The position numbers and the translations under genes were made by a program. Below are positions 5,978 to 9,302 of a stretch of DNA of 9,302 bases, piece by piece (positions within the stretch are counted from its first letter, which is position 1; each line of letters opens with the position of its first letter). The notes below the pieces were generated by a model. The model made no database searches and had not been told where the DNA came from. It saw only the letters and a list, made by a program, of their open reading frames with translations. The stretch comes from Deltaproteobacteria bacterium (GTDB taxonomy: Bacteria; Myxococcota_A; UBA9160; SZUA-336). The stretch is taken from positions 1-9,302 of the forward strand of contig DAOUZG010000050.1 of NCBI GenBank assembly GCA_030665705.1, in the 5' to 3' direction.

Positions 5978-8533
5978 ATGAAGCGCGCGGGACGGACGGG
6001 GCTCATCGCTTTGGCGGTAGGGGGCCTCTTTCTTGCGGGAGGCTGGTTCGTACTCCGTGCCGCCTCGGGCACTGAGTTCGTGGCCGGTGCGCTCGGGGCG
6101 CTCCTGGGCCGTCACGTCGAGGTTGGCGCCGTCGAACTCCACGCCGGCGGAACCCTCGAAGTGGAGCTCCGGGATCTTCGGGTCCTCGAAGATGGCGCGT
6201 CGCGACCGGTCCTCGGGGTGGAGCGGGTCGTTGCCCGGCTCCGATGGACGCGCCTGCTCGCCGGACAACTGCTGCCCGCGACCTGGGCGCTCGAGCGGCC
6301 GGTCCTCCACCTCTCCGCCTCCGCAGGCACGCCGCCTCAGACGGAGATCCCGCTCCGGCCCCTTGAGTTGACCGTTCGCGACGGGACCGTCATCTGGGGC
6401 GAGCCCGAGAACGGGGAGTCGAAGCTCACCCACCTGCGGCTCTCCGCTCGCTCCCGGCCTCTCACGAGGAGCGTGCGCGGGACAGCGATGGGGCAGTTCG
6501 AGCACTCCGGACGCACGCTCGGGAGCTTCTCGGTCGAGTTCAACGGAAGACCGGACGCCCTCGAGGCGCGCGGCTCTATCTCGGGGTTCGACCTCGCACA
6601 ACTCCCGATTCCCGGCTTGCCCCCGATCCACGGCAATGCGGCCGGCACGGTCACCCTGCATCAGACATCCGACAGCCGGGGGGCCTCGGTCGATCTCGCC
6701 GTGACCGGGCTGATCATCGACTACCCATCCTTGAGCGCACCGGTTGCGCCCCGAAAGGTCCAGGTCGTCGCCGACGTTCGGGAGGATCCGACAAGCCTTC
6801 GGATCCACCTCCGACCGCTGCAGCTCGACGATCTCAAGCTTCGGGGAACGATTCGGGCAGGCCGGGGTGAGGACCGGGACAGCCGCGTGCTCGCGAACCT
6901 CTCCCTCGATCCGTTTCGACTTGGTCTACCGGACGGGAGGCTCCAGCTTCTACGCCTGCTCGGACTCCGGTACCCGGTCTGGGCCCGCGCCGACGAGCGC
7001 AGCGAGGGGGGGCGAATCGAGGGCTTCGAGTTTCGGCTCGATGTCCCGCGTGACCTCCTGATCAACACCCTCGCGTTCGGCCGCAAGACCCGTCGGCACG
7101 AGCTCCAGATCGACGCAACCATCGAGGAGGGCCTCTACCGACCTCGACCCGAATCTCCCCCGCTGGAGAAGATCCACAGCCTCGTGCGTGTCCGAGGGAA
7201 TCGCCTCGAGGTGTACGATCTGAACATGACCCGGGAGGGGCGTCCCCTTCCGGAGATCGACCTCACCGTCGATGGCCTCCACCGACTGGCCCGCCTCCCC
7301 AAAGAGGAGCGACGGATGCCGAAGGGGCCGGGCGTACCGATTCCCGGCCTCGGACCCACCTTCGCGGCCATGACCGCCATGGCACCCGAGGGCCAGGAGG
7401 AAAGGCCGGTGGTTCTCCGCAATCTGCGTGTAAGGTACCCCGCCTTCCTGCTGCCGATCCGGGATGCGACGGCAACGGTGAGCTTTCCGGACGGGAACCT
7501 GCTCGTCGAGGAGCTGGAGGGGGTGGTCGGGGGCGCACCCGCCCAGGTCGAGGCCCTTTGGGATCGTCGCCGCAGCCGGGTTCTCGTCCATCTGTCCTAC
7601 CTGGACGGGGACGCCCCGCCGGGGGCGCTGCGGGAGACGCCGTGGATCGAGGGAACGTTCGAGATGGAGAAGGCGTACGTGGGCCCGTGGCCGTTCGAGG
7701 AGCTCGAGGGTCGCATGCACGGGGTCGGCGCCAAGATCCACCTTCCGGCGATCGAGGCGCGAATGGCCGACGGGCGGCTTCAGGCGTTTGGGGATCTCGA
7801 TCTCGGTACGCCGGGCGAGGGGCACGTGAAGCTCCAGTTCAGGCACCTGGAGGCCGACGCGGCCGCCGTCGGCGAGATCCTCGGGATGCGCCAAGACAGA
7901 CTCACTGGAGAGCTCGCTGCCATGGGAACGCTCGAGGGCCCTCTCCGCCCCGATGCCCGATTCACGGAGGTGGGGAAGATCGATCTCGATGTGGAGATCG
8001 AGGACGGGACGCTGGGGAAAGGTCCCCTAACCGTGACTCTCGCGCGTCTTGCCTCGTTGCAGGGCTGGACGGGATTGTTCGGCCGACCCCTGCCCTTCGA
8101 CACCCTCGACACCTCGCTCCGCGTGGAGAAGGGCACCCTCCACATCGAGGACTTCAATCTCGTCGGACCCGAGCTCCGCATCCTCTCGGCGGGCCGAATG
8201 GAGCTGCACGAGGAGGGTCGCCCCGTCGATCTGCTTGTTGCGCTACTCCTGTTCAACCCGGTGGACTGGGTGATCGGGACCGTGCCCGTCATCGGCGACT
8301 GGGTCTTGGGTGAGGATGGGAGCCTCGTGGCGCTCTACTTCAAGCTCGAGGGACCGTGGGAGAGCCCGGACGGTAGCTACGTTCCCCCGCAGGCCCTCCG
8401 GACCGCTACGGGCTTGGCGGAGCGGATTATCGTCGGAGGGGTCCGGGGACTACGCGACCTTCTCCTCCGCGGTGGCGGCAGAGAGAAGCCCGAGGGCGAG
8501 ACGGAGTCCGAGCGGCCCGCGGAGCCCGAGTGA
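5978..8533 (+). CDS. AsmA-like envelope protein (AsmA/YhdP/TamB-type superfamily)
   Basis: An 851-residue protein with one N-terminal membrane anchor (about residues 7-28, after MKRAGRTG) and a long periplasmic part rich in alternating beta-strand patterns. The C-terminal region (about 650-810) matches what I know of the AsmA-like C-terminal domain: LTGELAAMGTLEGPL, a DGTLGKGPL strand, LPFDTLDTSLRVEKGTLHIEDFNL, and VPVIGDWVLGEDGSLVALYFKLEGPW. Family members (AsmA, YhdP, TamB, YdbH) form beta-groove bridges thought to carry phospholipid between inner and outer membranes; that role here is inferred. A charged tail rich in Glu and Pro ends the protein. Starts: TTG at 5927 and GTG at 5966 are in frame, the latter with GGGAG 4 nt upstream; the ATG at 5978 is chosen because the anchor then sits at the N-terminus. 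The stop overlaps the rfaE2 start by one base (TGATG), implying coupling. Confidence 0.85.
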   Translation: MKRAGRTGLIALAVGGLFLAGGWFVLRAASGTEFVAGALGALLGRHVEVGAVELHAGGTLEVELRDLRVLEDGASRPVLGVERVVARLRWTRLLAGQLLPATWALERPVLHLSASAGTPPQTEIPLRPLELTVRDGTVIWGEPENGESKLTHLRLSARSRPLTRSVRGTAMGQFEHSGRTLGSFSVEFNGRPDALEARGSISGFDLAQLPIPGLPPIHGNAAGTVTLHQTSDSRGASVDLAVTGLIIDYPSLSAPVAPRKVQVVADVREDPTSLRIHLRPLQLDDLKLRGTIRAGRGEDRDSRVLANLSLDPFRLGLPDGRLQLLRLLGLRYPVWARADERSEGGRIEGFEFRLDVPRDLLINTLAFGRKTRRHELQIDATIEEGLYRPRPESPPLEKIHSLVRVRGNRLEVYDLNMTREGRPLPEIDLTVDGLHRLARLPKEERRMPKGPGVPIPGLGPTFAAMTAMAPEGQEERPVVLRNLRVRYPAFLLPIRDATATVSFPDGNLLVEELEGVVGGAPAQVEALWDRRRSRVLVHLSYLDGDAPPGALRETPWIEGTFEMEKAYVGPWPFEELEGRMHGVGAKIHLPAIEARMADGRLQAFGDLDLGTPGEGHVKLQFRHLEADAAAVGEILGMRQDRLTGELAAMGTLEGPLRPDARFTEVGKIDLDVEIEDGTLGKGPLTVTLARLASLQGWTGLFGRPLPFDTLDTSLRVEKGTLHIEDFNLVGPELRILSAGRMELHEEGRPVDLLVALLLFNPVDWVIGTVPVIGDWVLGEDGSLVALYFKLEGPWESPDGSYVPPQALRTATGLAERIIVGGVRGLRDLLLRGGGREKPEGETESERPAEPE

Positions 8534-9015
8534 TGTCCGTGCGCGCGCGCGACAAGGTCCAGGGACGCCGGGCGCTGAAACAGCGCCTCGAGAGGGAGCG
8601 CCGGCGGGGACGTCGGATCGTCTTCACGAACGGCTGCTTCGACTGGCTCCACGTCGGCCATCTACGGAGCCTCGAGGAGGCTCGGAGCCTCGGGGACGTA
8701 CTCGTGGTCGGGGTGAACCATGACCGGAGAGTGCGCGAACTCAAGGGACCAGGCCGCCCGCTCGTGTCCGCGCGGCAGCGAGCCGAGCTGGTCGCGGGAC
8801 TCGGCTGCGTGGACTACGTCGTGCTGTTCGGGGAGGACACCCCCGTCGCGCTGATTCGGGCACTCCGGCCGAACGTTGTCGCGAAGGGAGGCGACTACCG
8901 CAGCGCGGACGCTCCGGAGAAGAGCGTGATCGAGGAGTTGGGGGGACGCTTCGTCTACCTCCGGCAGGTTTCGGGCGTGCGGTCGACACGGCTCGTCGAC
9001 CGCGTCCGGCGCTAA
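8533..9015 (+). CDS. rfaE2: D-glycero-beta-D-manno-heptose 1-phosphate adenylyltransferase (RfaE2)
   Basis: This is a 160-residue cytoplasmic nucleotidyltransferase that joins AMP from ATP to heptose 1-phosphate, giving ADP-heptose for the LPS inner core. It contains FTNGCFDWLHVGHLRSLEEAR (residues 31-51) with the nucleotide-binding HxGH at His40-His43. It also has GRPLVSARQRAELVAGL (74-90), VDYVVLFGEDTP, the KGGDY motif (118-122) and a STRLVDR end motif (151-157), which together favour RfaE2 over glycerol-3-phosphate cytidylyltransferase. It is the single-domain form; the kinase half found in fused HldE is absent and no kinase gene lies in the window. A basic stretch (RLERERRRGRR) precedes the Rossmann fold. 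The ATG at 8533 has GGAG 8 nt upstream (8521-8524) and shares its A with the asmA-like stop; a GTG at 8530 is directly adjacent in frame and equally possible. Confidence 0.92.
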   Translation: MSVRARDKVQGRRALKQRLERERRRGRRIVFTNGCFDWLHVGHLRSLEEARSLGDVLVVGVNHDRRVRELKGPGRPLVSARQRAELVAGLGCVDYVVLFGEDTPVALIRALRPNVVAKGGDYRSADAPEKSVIEELGGRFVYLRQVSGVRSTRLVDRVRR

Positions 9016-9024
9016 CGCCGTTCT

Positions 9025-9052
9025 TAGCCCGCAATTCCCACCAGGTGGGCTA
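9025..9052 (+). other. Weak hairpin downstream of rfaE2
   Basis: TAGCCC (9025-9030) pairs with GGGCTA (9047-9052) across a 16-nt loop that itself contains a small CCACC/GGTGG pairing. No T-run follows, so it is at best a weak terminator or processing site between rfaE2 and the MoxR-like gene. Confidence 0.25.
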
Positions 9053-9152
9053 GCTGAACCCGGCTTCCCAGGGGTCTTCGCTCCGGGTGCCGCGTCGGTT
9101 ACTCTGAGACTTGCGGGAGCGGTGGATAGGAGGGAACGCCCGCGGAGGTGCG

Positions 9153-9302
9153 GTGCAGGAGCTCATGCAACGAGTCCGGGCCGAGATGGGACGGGTCCTC
9201 GTCGGCCAGACCCGGCTCGTTGACGGTCTGCTCATCGCCCTCGTCTGCCAGGGGCACGTGCTCGTCGAGGGCGTCCCCGGCCTGGCAAAGACCACCGCGG
9301 TC
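9153..9302 (+). CDS. MoxR-family AAA+ ATPase, 3'-truncated by the window edge
   Basis: Only the first 50 codons are present. The frame reads [19 protein letters not shown], then [20 protein letters not shown] and GVPGLAKTT, where GxxGxAKT is the Walker A phosphate-binding loop (Lys at codon 46). The VLVGQ...LLIALL...[14 protein letters not shown] order is characteristic of MoxR AAA+ ATPases, cytoplasmic chaperone-like enzymes usually encoded beside DUF58 and von Willebrand factor A proteins; those would lie beyond the edge. The GTG at 9153 is taken as start because GGAGG (9144-9148) lies 4 nt upstream; an ATG at 9165 is the alternative but is too far from that site. It lies 137 bp after rfaE2 on the same strand; with no clear terminator, co-transcription is possible. 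Confidence 0.85.
   Translation, partial: MQELMQRVRAEMGRVLVGQTRLVDGLLIALVCQGHVLVEGVPGLAKTTAV

Noticed and set aside
5792..7894. Long minus-strand open frames (338 and 314 codons) opposite the AsmA-like gene
   Set aside because: Low-complexity translations without motifs, opposite a coherent AsmA-like protein; best explained as codon-bias shadows.

Overview
This is a GC-rich chromosomal window with no mobile element, RNA gene or CRISPR signature that I can see. An RfaE2-type heptose adenylyltransferase and an AsmA-like envelope protein point to a Gram-negative bacterium. A GAF-containing PtsP, a short XRE regulator of a type I associate with deltaproteobacteria, and the overall base composition would fit Myxococcota, Desulfobacterota, Binatota or relatives. 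That placement is an inference from family resemblance, not a measurement.

Layout: (1) 1-1452 (+) is the 3' part of an alpha/beta-hydrolase gene with a TAP-like C-terminal half, followed by an unusual four-helix membrane tail. (2) Converging on it after only 12 bp is a minus-strand cluster, read right to left: a small XRE-type regulator (stop at 5456) closed by a clear rho-independent terminator, then ptsP (GAF plus PTS Enzyme I; stop at 2992), then a Fur-family regulator (2481-2951) and an aldo/keto reductase (1465-2484). The last two overlap by ATGA and look translationally coupled. A 17-bp Fur-box-like palindrome fills most of the 40-bp ptsP-fur gap and touches the fur Shine-Dalgarno. (3) From a divergent intergenic region (about 5696-5977), a plus-strand unit carries an AsmA-like envelope protein (to 8533) joined by a TGATG junction to rfaE2 (8533-9015). 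(4) After a 137-bp gap, the first 50 codons of a MoxR-family AAA+ ATPase run off the right edge.

The right half concerns the Gram-negative envelope: lipid movement between membranes and LPS inner-core heptose activation. The left half joins a nitrogen-PTS type phosphotransferase with metal-responsive regulation and a redox enzyme. Every sizeable open frame with recognisable content belongs to a known family. I do not see a clearly new system. The most interesting points are the putative Fur autoregulatory site inside the ptsP-fur junction, the terminator lying against the ptsP start, and the hydrolase with a membrane tail. No gene-free stretch exceeds 300 bases.
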